A program made the position numbers and the translations under genes. A stretch of 64,000 nucleotides of DNA, from positions 1,240,001 to 1,304,000 of the forward strand of contig JABYQQ010000002.1 in NCBI GenBank assembly GCA_022605405.1, read 5' to 3'. The notes beneath the pieces are model-generated. The model was not told the origin of the DNA. It ran no database searches and saw nothing but the letters and a program-made list of their open reading frames with translations. Positions 46,102-62,345 of this stretch are shown here, piece after piece; positions within the stretch are counted from its first letter, which is position 1, and every line of letters begins with the position of its first letter. The DNA comes from Earliella scabrosa. Its lineage: Eukaryota > Basidiomycota > Agaricomycetes > Polyporales > Polyporaceae.

Positions 46102-47365
46102 TGGCCTTTCCGACCTAGCCGGCGTCCGAGCGCTGAAAGGCTCGGTAACTTATCCGAAAGCTGATAACTTTCGGCATGCTCGGCGAGCGCTGATAAGATG
46201 AGGTTGGATAAGCAAAGGTCGCGACTGGGTCGCGACCTGAGACTTCGATGACAAAACACAGGTGAATCATACCTGGGCGGCAAGCACCGGCACAGAGAGG
46301 CCACGACATGGCCTCGGCGGCTAACATGTCCTGGATGGTACACGGCGTATACTTCAGATCCCCTCTCGTTGAACGCATTTATGACCATCGGATCGAGACT
46401 GGAGCATACTTGATGATATGAACTACAACTTCTTTCGTGCCGATTTTTTGATTTCGTCCTCAGTAAGGAATGATGGGCAAAACAAAAAATCTGCACGAAA
46501 GAATCTGCTCTCATGACTGTTCCAAGTAGCGACCCTGGGGCAGAAATGAGCGTGGAGAGCGGGAGGCTGGTCGGATTGGAGAGAAGAACCCATCTATAAC
46601 GGGAAAGGCGCCGGCGCGTCGACGCTGAACGCGGCTGAGCGCTCACGATTGCTCGTTTTCTTGTGGTGCATATGGGGAGCTGCTTTAGCTACAAGCGTAG
46701 ACCTGATAACTTGTATGCTCTTGACACATGTGTAGCAGTTCTTAGTTGAACTTTTTACCCGCATTGTTCTTTCCAGCAAGGAGGACACGCAACTTGAAAA
46801 TGCACCGTACCGTTCAAGTTCATGTAGATTGCATTTCGCCGCGCGCACTCTCGCGATGCATCTGATCCCGTCCGGGAGAATCACGCATTCTCAAGCTATA
46901 GACTCTTCTAGTTTGTTTGCAGAGACAGTGCCATGTGTCACGACTTTCCTCGCACAAAGTGCCGCGCACGCGGCGGCCGTGAACACAATTTGGGAGCACA
47001 AGTTCAAGTTGGAATCAAACCTAGTGATAAATACCCTAACTATTGATTCGAGGTCAATATCTACTTCAAGCTGACCGGTGTCTTTGCGTGTTGTCACATA
47101 CTGTCGCTGTAGTGAACTTGCAGACTCGAGTATTGACGGTGGATTGAAACCCATACTTACCACCCAAAACTCGGCAGCTTCATCGCATCCGAGTCGGCTA
47201 TTCAACTGAGTGATGGCCAAGTCAAAGAGGGCGAGGTTCAAGGCGTTAAGATCTGATTACGTGTGTTAGATTATTTCCGGAGGTCAAATAGATAATCCGG
47301 CCGAGGACGAGATAACACGAAATTCGCCACCAGCTGAGTTACATAAGCCGGACGCCGGCTAATGG

Positions 47366-47380
47366 GCGCTGCCAGTCCCC
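47366..47380 (-). repeat. Right terminal inverted repeat of the hAT-like element
   Basis: On the minus strand this reads GGGGACTGGCAGCGC, the partner of the left end. Confidence 0.85.
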
Positions 47381-47388
47381 AGTGTTTA
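47381..47388 (+). repeat. Right target-site duplication of the hAT-like element
   Basis: AGTGTTTA, identical to 46078-46085. On the minus strand it encodes part of the Leu-Leu-Asn-Thr stretch of the interrupted exon. Confidence 0.88.
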
Positions 47389-48463
47389 GGAGGAACAGAC
47401 ATCTGTAGCATGAAGAAGTCACGAGTTCTTATGTCACTTCGAGGTGTGAAAATATAGTTTGGACACTGACATGCAGTACACGGTGCCTGGATTACACAGG
47501 CAAGTTATGTGAATACTTCGCTGCTTGACGGTGCATACTACTGACCATCTCGTAGCAAAATGTACCTGAGCGAGTGCCTGTTTGACAGGGTGCTGGTGCG
47601 TTTGTGCAACTTGACCCACGTAACCGAGAGGACCAGGATATCCGCAAGGATCAAGGCGCCCCTAGAAGCAGCTACGACTGACGGAGAACATTAATTGTGA
47701 GGAAGCGGGGCCCCGTCGGATCAAGTTGAGTACGGCCCAGTCGGTGTGACTTACATCTATATATGGTCTGATGGTCAGATTTGCGACGGGCCTCGTAGCC
47801 CGGACGTACCCAATGATGACTTGCAAACTTGCGTTTTCGTACGCGAAGCAGCCCAGCTGTGGAACCGCCAGGGCCTTGCTCAAGGACCACACGTGCGACT
47901 AGCAAGATCTCATCCACTATGCACGCGATCAAAACGTGTAGGAACGAACGTACCAGGTTGAGGCCAATGGTGATCATAAAGAAGACAAGCGTCAAGCCGG
48001 CGAGGGTGTAGCTTCTACTTAGTGCGTACACGCGCAGCACAGAGAATCCTACACAGTTCCGATGAGCCAAGAAGCAACAGTCGTGAGAATGATGCTCACC
48101 CGCCCATGGGAGGTATTGGAGCAGACTCAAACCCCAGCTTGCCTTTACATAGGTCTCACAGCTTCGCAAATCTCGGAGTGAGAGATCGTGTACTCGTGCC
48201 CAACGACAATAAGGCTTGTTCCGTACCTCTGAGATCAAGTGATGTGATCCATGAGCAACAGCAGTAGTAAGTACTGCGCGCAGACTCGAACTGAATACGC
48301 ACCGCTTGTGTGAGCATCCAATAGTCCTTCTTGACGAAGATATAGAACAGCAGAGAGCAGTATCTGTTGATGAAGAAGAGGACCGATGCGCCAGTGCATT
48401 TTCTCCCCCAGAACATATTCACCTCGTCCGGCAGGGTGTCGAGATATTCATACATCAAGAGCG

Positions 48464-48538
48464 CTGTGCGTGTTCATTGAGAATGCCGTCAACCCCAGGC
48501 CTCAATTGAGGCCCAGGCAACGAGCCGGAGTGACTTGC
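48464..48538 (-). other. GC-AG intron of DUF6533 gene I
   Basis: The donor is G|GCAAGT and the acceptor CACAG|CG. Only this choice joins NYCTIAAI to ALLMYEYL, the family's first helix, in frame. No usable GT donor lies nearby. The homologous intron in gene II also has a GC donor. Confidence 0.75.
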
Positions 48539-48744
48539 CGATGGCTGCGATTGTGCAGTAATTTGCCTTGGCACTAGTGGTGATCATCAAAACTAGATCG
48601 TGGGGGTGACAGTTTCTTAAAAGACGCACTAGGCACTCAAAGTGTCTTCACCTGAATTTGACATACTCGGGGGTGTCATGTTGAAGCTTTGAAGGCTGGC
48701 ACTGACGAAGGGCAGGAAACAGGAGATGCATGAGGCGCGGACGC

Positions 48745-48754
48745 CTATATAGGT
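48745..48754 (-). promoter_or_regulatory. TATA-like core promoter element of DUF6533 gene I
   Basis: CCTATATAGG, about 158 bases before the ATG at 48587, in the context CGACCACCTATATAGG. Gene II has GACCGCCGATATAGGG about 80 bases before its start, so the element appears conserved between the paralogues. Confidence 0.5.
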
Positions 48755-49443
48755 GGTCGTAGAGTCTCGCAACACGCGACGGCACGAACGTGGCGCGACC
48801 CTGGCAGAGTGCTAAGGAGGGATATTGCCCCGGCGGAATGATGATCAGCCTGCGCTGCCAGTCCGACAGAATGAAACGCGCATACCGGATGTGCACCACT
48901 CGGATGTGGTTACTGTGCGTGGCATGGATGTACAGCAGAATGATTCGGGTGTGACTGATCTTGAGAGTGGTTGATTCAAATTTGCAATCAGGAAGTACCT
49001 CCACAGGCTCTGCCGGCTTTCTCGGGGTTGGTTTGTACAATCTCCACTAAGCCACCCAGCGGTACCATGACGCCGGCGGCGGCGTGGCTTCTTGCAGCGC
49101 AGCGTTTCGATCGATACCTGCCTGAGTCTCGCCGCTAGACTGCTGCTCGGATGACTGCTGCTCGGATAAAGTGAATAGACCGGTCAACGAATACAGATAC
49201 CCTCATTGATGTGCAAAGTTGAGTGGAGAGCTCAGCACTGTGGAACCTTCTAAACTTGAATCATTGAATGTTGGACCCTGCCTAATCCGATGTACAGATC
49301 TCGCTGCGTTATTACAAGGCGCTACCGGCGAGCATTCTTCGGCAACTGAGGACCGCGAGAGGGGGGACTCGATGATCAGCGAGTGGCGTACTTGTTTATT
49401 GAACCCTAGAGTCGGTCAGCATCGACTCGACGGAGATTTCGTA
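48755..49443. other. Intergenic region between the DUF6533 paralogues
   Basis: About 690 bases. A minus-strand open frame at 48648-49040 overlaps the promoter and has no recognisable motif. Nothing else is visible. Confidence 0.5.
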
Positions 49444-51123
49444 TTACGTCTCGCCTACCATTGGGTCCTTGTCCCGTCCCACCAGCTCCAACTGATGTTC
49501 ATCGACTGTCGCGGATGCACCGCTGTCAGAGAGGTCCGAGGAGCTCAACGAGCCAACTATGCGCTCAAAGAGGAGCGACCCGGTCACAGTCTGGCTCTCC
49601 ATATTATGGGGCGTCGAGGAGTAGTTGCGACTGCGCTGATCGACTGCTTGCAGGTTGAGCATGAAGCGCGATACGAGGACGGCCGTCAATCTGCAAATGA
49701 TGCAGTGAGTTCGTACGCAAGAGTGGACTGGTAGTTGAAGCTGCTCACGGCTCCGTGAAGAGGACGAGGTAGCTGATGGTGTATGGCGAGTTACCCGCAA
49801 TCTGTGCGGCGATCATGTTGAACGAGCGGCTGCATGTGGAGTCGCCATGCACGACTGACCGAGAGCTCGCTCAGAGTGAGATCGAGCGTATTCAGTGTTA
49901 GCAGACATCTGCATGGAAAACATGGGCATCGTTGCATCAAGGACAAGGTATTCAGGGAGAGGATTAGGCACTGACATGAAGTAGATGGTTCCTGGCCGTC
50001 GAGTTAGTTGAGTATGACATCCCGAACATAACATCACGTCCGATACACTAACCGTCTCGTAGAAGGATATGCATGAGTGAGTGCTTCCCAGATAGCCCTC
50101 TTGTGCGTCGGCCCAGTTTGACCCACGTTACGGCGATCACGATTATGTCTGCAAGTATAAGCGATGCTTTTGATGCAGTTACAACTGAGAGCAGATCGAT
50201 GAGAGCGGCTCCAAGATTCGCAGCCAGCGACTTACATCTATCAACCAGGGTCAGACACTGTGCGTAACAAGCTAATCAAGGATTTTGACACACCCGATCT
50301 GTACTTCAACACTCGTAGTGTCATACTCGATGCAACCCAAGCGTGGGACGATGATGGTCTGACTGAAGGGCCAGAGGTGCGCCTAAGGACGACGAAGCTT
50401 TATCCAACAGGGAAGCGATCCTAGAATTCAATATGAACGTACGAGGTTTATGCCAATTGTCACTGACGAGAGGAAGAATACCAAGCAAGAGATGGTCAAA
50501 TCTCTGCTCAGCGCGTAGACCCGCAGAGCGGAGAAGCCTGTGCGTATGGTGAGCGAATGCACCACCGCCTAGGGTATCGGGCCGCTATACTCGCCAGCCC
50601 ACGGAACGTATTGGAGCAGGCTGAAGATCCAGCATGCCTTCACGAACGCATGACAACTGAGCGGTCAACGTATTAGGAGTCTGCGCATCAGGCTTGGCCG
50701 CTTTGTTCCGTACCTCTGACTCGTGCAAACGCCGTGAGCAACCCGTCCACATGAGTCATGACACGGGAAGAACACACACCGCGTCGGTCAGCATCCAGAA
50801 GTTCGTGTTGACGAGGATGTAAAACAACAGAGGGGCGTATCTGTTCATGAAGAACAGAACAGATGCCCCAGTGCATCTTCTCCTCCAAAACAGATCCACC
50901 TCATCGGGAAATGTGGCAAGGTATTCGCAAATCAATAACGCTGTGATGCATTCAGATTGGACCGCGCGACAGCTACATTGGTAGACGGGGTCTGCTTGCC
51001 TGCGGCTGCGAATGCACTGTAGTTGGTGGTGACCCTGCCGAGATATTCCGAGTCGTGAGCTTTTTGAATAGGCGCAGAAAGAGCACACATACGCAGCGTC
51101 GAAGTCCGACACGAACGAGGCAT
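49444..51123 (-). CDS. DUF6533-family multi-pass membrane protein (gene II, intact)
   Basis: This is an intact-looking member of a basidiomycete family of proteins with about seven hydrophobic helices; function is unknown. Exons in order give LGRVTTNYSAFAAAALLICEY, DEVDLFWRRRCTGASVLFF, MNRYAPLLFYILV, WIFSLLQYVPWAG, FSALRVYALSRDLTISCLVFF and SVTIGINL. Next come DIIVIAVTWVKLGRRTRGL, ILLRDGTIYFICLLTLNTLD, SYLVLFTEP, and a Ser/Thr-rich cytoplasmic tail starting VSRFMLNLQAVDQRSRNY. Two introns appear to use GC donors (about 50999 and 50594). The start is uncertain: ATG 51123 is in frame with the first helix, but an intron in the leader is possible. It shares order, splice sites and promoter element with split gene I beside it, so the two are tandem duplicates. 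Confidence 0.82.
50941..50999 (-). other. GC-AG intron of DUF6533 gene II
   Basis: The donor is G|GCAAGC and the acceptor ATCACAG|CG. It sits at the same codon position as the GC-AG intron of gene I, while the broken relative at 21.6 kb has a normal GTAAGT donor there. Confidence 0.72.
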
Positions 51124-51203
51124 CTTGAGCTTGACTCGTCATGAGCGGCGAGCTCTAGAGTCGAGGGGAGATGCGGGAAAGATGCGTGCAGTGGGGGACG
51201 ACT

Positions 51204-51214
51204 CCCTATATCGG
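51204..51214 (-). promoter_or_regulatory. TATA-like core promoter element of DUF6533 gene II
   Basis: CCGATATAGGG on the minus strand, about 80 bases before the start; its flanks match those of the element in front of gene I. Confidence 0.45.
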
Positions 51215-52194
51215 CGGTCAGGATGCCCTGGGAGCAACCAAGTCCGCAGCTACGTAATGGTGATCATCAGCTGTACCGCTGTCCCAGTACGGCTGCGCTC
51301 GAACCTTGTCAGTTAAAGCGCTGTACTCTGGGAGGTATCAAGTCACATCATGTGGGCAAAGTTAGCAGCCTGGGTGGATGAAGTCTTGAACCGGTAATTA
51401 TCAGATTACCGTGAGAGTGCACCTCGCTCGGGCGCTGGTCGGAGGTTAGGGAGGCGGGGACCAAGTGACATAACACGGCACAGCGACAGGGCGGTGTCTG
51501 AGTACACAGGTGCCTTGTGGGCCCAGCACGAACCTTTGTTCGATCAGAGGAATAGTGATCTAGTGATCACTGAGTTCGTTCACAACGCCTGACAGGCTTG
51601 TGAGCAGGCGATCGCTCGGCGGTATATCTACAGGGGCACGGGATCAGTACAGGACAGACGAGATGTCGAAGGGGACGTACATTCCGAGTGCCAGCTCCCC
51701 GCCTTCCAGGTCTATCTCTCACCACGATCATGTAAAGCAGATCCCTATTGTAGTTCGTGACGGTTGGTAGTACATCAATATACATGCAAATGTGCGTGAC
51801 GTGCGTGCGTGGCAGCGACCGGAAGGGGGTAGGTACGTGTGCCGACGGGTGCCCGGGCAAAAGTGTGCGTGCGTTGGTATTTATCGTATCGTAGTCTCTA
51901 GCTGTACACGGATCGGTCCGATCCTTTGTAAATTGTAAGATGGATGTTGTTGTGGGTTATGGATCCGGTGAGCGGAAGCGGGGGTAGTGAAGGGTGAGAG
52001 GGTGAGAAGGGACGAAGCAACTTGAATGCATAATAATAGATGGTAGGCATACGAGAGATGATGTGAGAGAGCGGGCGTGTCGCGAGGAGAATGAAGATGG
52101 ATATGAGAGATGAGAAGATCGAGAGATGAACGAACAAGAACATGTACATGCACAGTCACGTTAGAAAAGGGAAGCAGAAAAGGAAAGCGTCCGT
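51215..52194. other. Intergenic region
   Basis: About 980 bases between DUF6533 gene II and the 3' end of the phosphatase gene. No gene was recognised. The right part should contain the phosphatase 3' untranslated region. Confidence 0.5.
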
Positions 52195-54249
52195 CTATGA
52201 CTGCTCTACGGGGGAGATGACTGCGACGAGCACCGAAATGTCTGGGATGCATGATCAGCAAGATCGCTCGCGGATTAGAAGACAAAAAACCTACCATCGG
52301 GTTTCCCGCCCTCAAACAGCTTCCCTTGCTCGCGCGCCCTTCGTGCGAATGGAACGTCATGCGCGTGCTCGGCCTGCACGCCACTTGCGCCTGCTGCGCT
52401 TGCGTCCGTGCTGTTGCCCACGGCGTTTTTCTGACCCCTGCGTGGACCGCGAGTCTCAGACACGCGCTTCGCGCGCGAACATAGCGCCTCGCTAAGCATG
52501 CCCGCGAGGGTACTCCGCCGCAAGGTCGTGCTCGCCGTGCCTGATGCAGGACTAGCATCCTTGCCATCTGCTTCCTGGATCGTAGCAGATGGACCCATGA
52601 AGGACCGACGGAAGCGGACGACCTCGTCGAGGATGTCTTTGTCCCAGAGGTTGTCTGACAGACCGTCAGAGGCGAGGATGAGGATGTCATCCTGCTGGAC
52701 GGGGATGGTGAACACCCTTGCGTCATGCGGCTTCGTCGAGGACGTCGGCCCGAGTTGGACCGGGGTGTTGAACTGATCCGATAGAATCAGTACGTGGATC
52801 AAATAAGCTTGCGAGTGGGATGCAAGTACTCACGTTCCACCACATCTCCTCAGTTCGCCACACGATCTCCTCACCGCGTATGAGCATGCCCATGCAGTCA
52901 CCGAGATGGGCGATTCGGATGACTGCACCGTCGGTGCTAACCTCGGGTTGAGTGGGCTTGCCTGACACCGGCTGTGGGCCAAACAGTGCAGCATCACTCA
53001 TGGCCTTCGGTGGACGCGATGAGGGGTGCTGCAGGATTGCTACGAGTGCTGTTGAAGAGCCCTCAAACAGCGGGACGAATCCGGGCGCAATTTCAGGGGA
53101 TGTTGGTGAGTGCGAGGAGGATGGTGATGGAGACGTCGAGGATGCAGCGGAAACAGCCTCTGGACTGCTGTCGGAGGGTGACGATGATCGTGAGCTGCTC
53201 GATGAGGTACCTTCATCGGCCGGGCGAACGTGAGACCGTAGCGCCTTCTCGTATGCCCTCTCCAAGATCATGAGCACATCCAATCCTTCTTCGAGCTCTT
53301 CTAACGAATCTTCGAGTTCGGCATAGATGTCGTCATCAGCCTCGGCATACAGGTCCGCATCTACCAAACTAGACAGCCATGAGTCAGACACATTGCGACG
53401 TCCTTGGAGTGGGATGTACGTACGCTTGTTCAGATTGTTCGCTCGCAGCGTCGACCTCTTCGGAGCAATAATGCATCAGCCGTCGCGCGAAAAGCGCGCT
53501 GGCTGTGGGTTCCGCAGTGTTCGCTACACAACCGACGGCGTCAGTCGGTCATCCCAGCATATCTCACGTCAAATTGCCGTACCTGTGCGGCGAAGTCTCG
53601 ACCAACCTCCCACTCCATCTGCAACTCCCATGGCATTGTCCCGCACAAAGTACGCGTCCTCCCCGACCTGCACAGCGCGACCAAGGTCGTCCTGATGAGG
53701 TTCTGAACGGACGTCGAAGCGGCCGTGTCCGTCCCGGCCTGCGACGACAGGCCCGCGAGAGCGCTTCGGAATGCCATACGCGCCGACGTCAAGGTGATAC
53801 CGCGTCCGCTGGCGCTTTTTGTGATGGTCCGGAGCGGGGGCCTCCTGGGATTTGGTCGAATAGACGAAGAGCGGAGATAGCACCTGGTACGGGAGGAAGG
53901 GGTTGTAGGGTGACAACGGCAAGTGGGTGGAGGACTCGGACTGCCCGAGGGTGAGGGCGAGGGAGTAGGGCAGCTGTCCGGACTGCTGCTGCGAAGGATG
54001 GGTCGTATGTCCCTCCATCTCTGTACGAGCCGCGAGACGGGTCCCTTGCACCATCACATTTGTGTGACCGCGCGAGCTGGGAGGCGGCGGAGGGGGCTGG
54101 GCTCCATCGAAGATAGGTAGTTGGGGGGCGGTGAAAAAGGACCGCGAGGAGGATGCGGAGTTGGAGCGGATACGAGGAAGAGGATGGGAGGTGGAGGCGG
54201 AGGACGAGGAGACGACGGCGGGCCAGAAGCGTTTGTGTATAGTCTTCAT
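52195..54249 (-). CDS. PTC7: PTC7-like mitochondrial PP2C protein phosphatase
   Basis: This is a metal-dependent Ser/Thr phosphatase of the PPTC7/Ptc7 branch, which in yeast acts in mitochondria, including on coenzyme Q synthesis. The start at 54249 gives a basic, Ser-rich leader (MKTIHKRFWPAVVSSSSAST), fitting a presequence. Catalytic motifs appear in order: GEDAYFVRDNAMGVADGVGG with metal-binding Asp residues, AHLGDCMGMLI, EEMWWNVNTPVQLGP across an intron, DDILILASDGLSDNLWD, and a last exon DDISVLVAVISPVEQS carrying the final metal-ligand Asp. A Ser-rich insert (near EGTSSSSSRSSSPSDS) and a long variable segment before the last motif make it larger than yeast Ptc7. Five or more exons join in phase. 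A further ATG upstream would extend it but looks like leader sequence. Confidence 0.92.
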
Positions 54250-54756
54250 CGTGGCTGTCGTCGTCGACGGCGGGGGCGGCGACGGGACGAGCGAACCACG
54301 GCGAGCGGAGAGGAAAGAGGGAGTCGGAGAGGGCAGGCGAGGGCAGCGGGGGTTCGTCAAGGACGATGATCGAAGAAAAGAAAGGGCGCAAGCCCATTCG
54401 CCCGCTACCCCGCACAGTCCAGACCCGATTTTAGCCGATGCCACGTCACGTGACTCTCCGTACGGGCCGGAACCTCGCACCCTCGCCTCAGAGTCACCGC
54501 CTCTGACGGCATGCTCTCCTTGCCTTTCTCTTGGTTGGGCCATGTGAATTCCGCACAAGCTCCGACTGCCCCTCATCCAATACTCTCCAGAGCGCGAATA
54601 GCACTTGGCCGACATCGCGCCGTTCGTGGCGAGCACCGCGCAGATTCACCCCTCGGAGTATCCGAACGCTCAGAATGCGCTGATCTTCCCTCACGAAGCA
54701 CCTGCACGAACGCAGCGTTACACGTACACTGCTATCGTACCCGCCTGTCCAGTGTC
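54250..54756. other. Intergenic region
   Basis: About 500 bases between the PTC7-like start and the PEX1 stop, same strand. It should include the phosphatase promoter and the PEX1 3' end. Nothing else was recognised. Confidence 0.5.
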
Positions 54757-59596
<4,840 letters not shown>

Positions 59597-60091
59597 CAAT
59601 GTCGGGTTGGTTGGCGTTGTCTCGAAGCTTGAAGTCTCTCGCTCCTACGTTCCAGTGGAGGCCGTCAACGTTCACGTTCAGTATCGCCGCACGGGGAGGT
59701 TTACGCTTCCGCTCCGATGTCGGACCGGTCCAACCGGGAGGTGCGTATTCTATGTAGCGCCGGCGGCTGTTGACGTTGACATGTGAATTGAACTTGATTA
59801 CAAGGGCACTTGGAACCTGCTTGGAACGAAACTGCCTCGAAGGCCGATTCACTTCGGTACAGAAACATGCGACGCGATACATGACAGCATTAGTACAGCA
59901 ACTACGATAAGTACGGTAGGGATACTTGGACATACAGATACATTTCGATCATCTCAGAGGGGCTACACGAAACACGGCCGGGAACTCACAAACACAACGT
60001 CCGTTGAGTGTCCACTCCACATCTGCAAAGTCCATGGCCAAAATGTCCGATAGTACCGAGCGGGTATCGGCGATATGGTGCGTTCCCGAAA
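59597..60091. other. Intergenic region upstream of PEX1
   Basis: About 495 bases between the PEX1 start and the end of the Rua1-like gene. A minus-strand frame runs through it in phase with part of PEX1, but the Pex1 N-terminal homology starts only at 59596, so it is probably leader sequence. Confidence 0.5.
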
Positions 60092-62345
60092 TCAGTCGTC
60101 GTCGTCCTCAACTGAGTCGCCGTCTGCATCCCGCTCGGAGTCTTCGTCGTCGTCCTGGTCGTCTGCCATTTCCACGTCGTTCTCGTCGTTCTCGTCGTTC
60201 TCGTCGTTATATTCGTCCTCCTCTCCGTCACCGTCGGCTGCGACGTGCCCAACAACAGCAGCGTACACCTCGTCCTCAACGAACGCGTCGCACTCGCCCT
60301 CGATGGTCGAGCCTTGATGACACGCCGCCGCGTGCTTCCACCTGAAGGCACACAAGGTCAGCTACGCGTGGAAATGGGAAGACACCCAACGCGAGGACGG
60401 ACCAGAAGATCTCCTTGACCTTGGAGGGGACGTCCTTGATGCCCTCAACCGCGACCCACTTCTTGCACTTGTGGCATTTACCCTCCATTAGCTGTGCTTT
60501 CTCGTGCCTGCCGGCGTTCGCACGGGTGACCGTCCGGAAGGCGGTAGGCGGGGAGAATGGACGGCCCGTCATCGCGGAAATGCCTAAAGAGACTAAGTAC
60601 GCAACAGAGATAAGGGGAGAGGGATCAATACCGTGCGCGTATTGCATGTGGTAGCTGCGCCGAAGATCAGTGGACAGCGAGATGCGGAAGATTGTGATAC
60701 TCTAATACACGATTCAGTAAACCGGACGAAGTGCTTCAGCATGGGACATACCACTTGAAAGCGGAGAACTTCATCGACAGCCACACCTTCCTCCCTTCGC
60801 CACCGCGGCCCACGCCCTCGTGGCAAACAGGACATAGCCCGACCTGACCCATCCCCGTCTATTGAGCATTCTCAGCGAGCGATGAGAACGTACCTTGGAA
60901 GTGCCTTTGCCTTTCACGAATCGCGGCGTGTAAAGATCGAAAGGTTCACGCGCTGCGTTTGACATCGCATCGGAGACCCGGGGCACATGTATATTCTGCG
61001 CGCTGGTAGACCAGACTTATCAGTATGAATTTCCAGATGAGGCGTTCTGGCATGGATCGTACGCGGCAAGATCTTCGTCTTGGGCCGAGCTGACGGGGAA
61101 GCGCCTGTAGAAGAGAGGGAAATTGTCGTGGATAGGGACACGGAGTGGGAAGGTACGATTAGGGTATGTAGGTACGTCTTCGGGGTCGTCATCTTGCTCT
61201 TGAGGTGCCGGTGCACGAGAGGTGGAAGCAGAAGAAGCAGCCGCGATAGTAGAGCCTGAAGGAGCAGATCCAGTAGTCCGTCTTCTTTTGCGCCTGCTTG
61301 GAGAGCGGCCACCGCGCGCCGACGTAGAGGGAAGAGCACGTTTACGAGTCCTTTGAGACGGACCTGCAACAGGCTCGTAGTTCTCGTCATCCGAATCTGA
61401 GAGGGCAGGCATTGGAGTGCTTGATATCTTCATCGAAGAGGAGACAGGCGCCTTAGCGCACTTGCCGCGGTGCTGGCCTAGCTGGTTCAAGATCTCTGCA
61501 GCCAGAGATCGCCTGGTGGTACGCTGCATTACTTGGGTCCTTCGCGATCTTCGCCTAGAAGGGGTTGCCTGCGTTGAAGGCGCTGCTTTTGGGTAGAGCT
61601 TGAAGGGAGATGCCAAAGGAGAGAGCACTGACGCGTTATTGCCAGGAGAAGAGGAAGGAGTTGGACGGTGCGATGTCTGGGAAGATGCGAAAGGCACGGC
61701 GGAGAAAAGCGCAGAAGGCGAAGACGGTATTGACGAAAGACTCGAAAGCGAAGAGGGCGACGAAGGGCGAGCTGCGGGTGGGCTGTCGGGTATACCTCGA
61801 CCTTTTTCGTACTGGATGAGGGACTCGATCTTGCCAGAAGAAGCCTCTTCGTCATCGGAGCTGTCTTCAGCGTCTGCAGGAGCTTCCGGCTCAACAGGCA
61901 CGCTGGAATGCCGAGATATTGGCGACACAGAGAGGTCGTTTCCTTGCCAGTATCCAGCTGGGGAGGAATTGAAGAGTTCTTGGAAGGGCGTGCTTGGGGA
62001 AAAGCGAGTTATGGGCTTGGGCTCGGCTCCAGACAGGTAGGCTTCCACAAAGGCGGGAGAGCGATTCGTCCGAGCAATTGGCAGCGAAGGAGGGGAATGC
62101 GATTTTGAGGCGGACGAAAGGTCGGCGGGGCTAAAAGAGTAGGAAAGCGTATCGAACGAGGACGAAGACTGGGAGGTCGACTCATTGGAGGAACGTGAGC
62201 ACAAGCTTGGGGAGAAGAGAAAGATGTCGCCCTGGCCGGACGGACGATAGTATCCACCGCACGGATTCTGCTCTCCGGCAGGGGTTTTGTTCGACGCGCA
62301 CGAGTCAAAGTCCGAGGGAAGGGTAGAGAACGGCGAGGGCAGCAT
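60092..62345 (-). CDS. Rua1-like transcription regulator (DUF4451)
   Basis: This is a nuclear regulator of the Rua1 type; Ustilago Rua1 controls the ustilagic acid cluster. About 640 residues in six exons. The N-terminal 400 residues are low-complexity Ser/Pro-rich, with basic patches (RRRSRRTQV, RSPSRRKRRRTTG) that look like nuclear localisation signals. The C-terminal DUF4451 region reads REPFDLYTPRFVKGKG, VGLCPVCHEGVGRGGEGRK, VWLSMKFSAFKCYHMQYAHG, SAMTGRPFSPPTAFRTVTR, GKCHKCKKWVAVEGIKD, then WWKHAAACHQGS, with Cys/His spacing like a zinc-binding fold. The tail is extremely acidic (NDENDENDENDVEMADD). The join at about 61080 (GC|GTACGA to CCAG|C) is needed to pass a stop and was chosen by phase. 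Regulated targets are unknown. It shares a 238-base divergent promoter with the p24 gene. Confidence 0.85.
60178..60208 (-). repeat. Short tandem repeat coding Asp-Glu-Asn in the Rua1-like tail
   Basis: Three to four copies of a 9-base unit (GTTCTCGTC on the plus strand) encode the repeated NDE triplets of the acidic tail. Copy number could vary between strains without a frameshift. Confidence 0.8.

Larger units (their letters stand above)
46086..47380. mobile_element. hAT-like non-autonomous transposon inside a DUF6533 gene
   Basis: This 1,295-base segment begins TGGGGACTGGCAGCGC and ends with the inverted GCGCTGCCAGTCCCC. Its ends are bordered by the 8-base duplication AGTGTTTA. A second shared block (TAGCCGGCGTCCG) lies about 15-35 bases further in on both sides, offset by a 13-14 base gap. 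Removing the segment and one duplication restores an uninterrupted exon matching the intact paralogue (LLNTLDL against LTLNTLDL). Eight-base duplications and short inverted repeats point to the hAT superfamily. No transposase domain is visible in its frames, so it is probably non-autonomous. Confidence 0.85.
45645..48587 (-). pseudogene. DUF6533-family membrane protein gene split by a transposon (gene I)
   Basis: Read without the 46086-47380 insertion, the exons give a seven-helix-like DUF6533 protein. It has NYCTIAAIALLMYEYLDTLP, EVNMFWGRKCTGASVLFF, INRYCSLLFYIF, FSVLRVYALSR, the Trp/Leu-rich SLLQYLPWA and ILADILVLSVTWVKLHKR. ILLRDGTVYCI follows, then after the insertion NTLDLVLTELS, SYLVLFAEP and ILISRFMLDLQAVDHRNRN. 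The order matches intact gene II exon by exon. With the insertion, the frame runs 13 codons into the element and stops at 47339, removing the last helix and the cytoplasmic tail. The first intron has a GC donor (GCAAGT). The start at 48587 is the best ATG before the first helix but gives a short N-terminus. Confidence 0.82.

Noticed and set aside
53569..54636. Extended N-terminus of the PTC7-like phosphatase from an upstream ATG
   Set aside because: The added 129 residues show no conservation-like pattern, while the ATG at 54249 begins a good mitochondrial leader.
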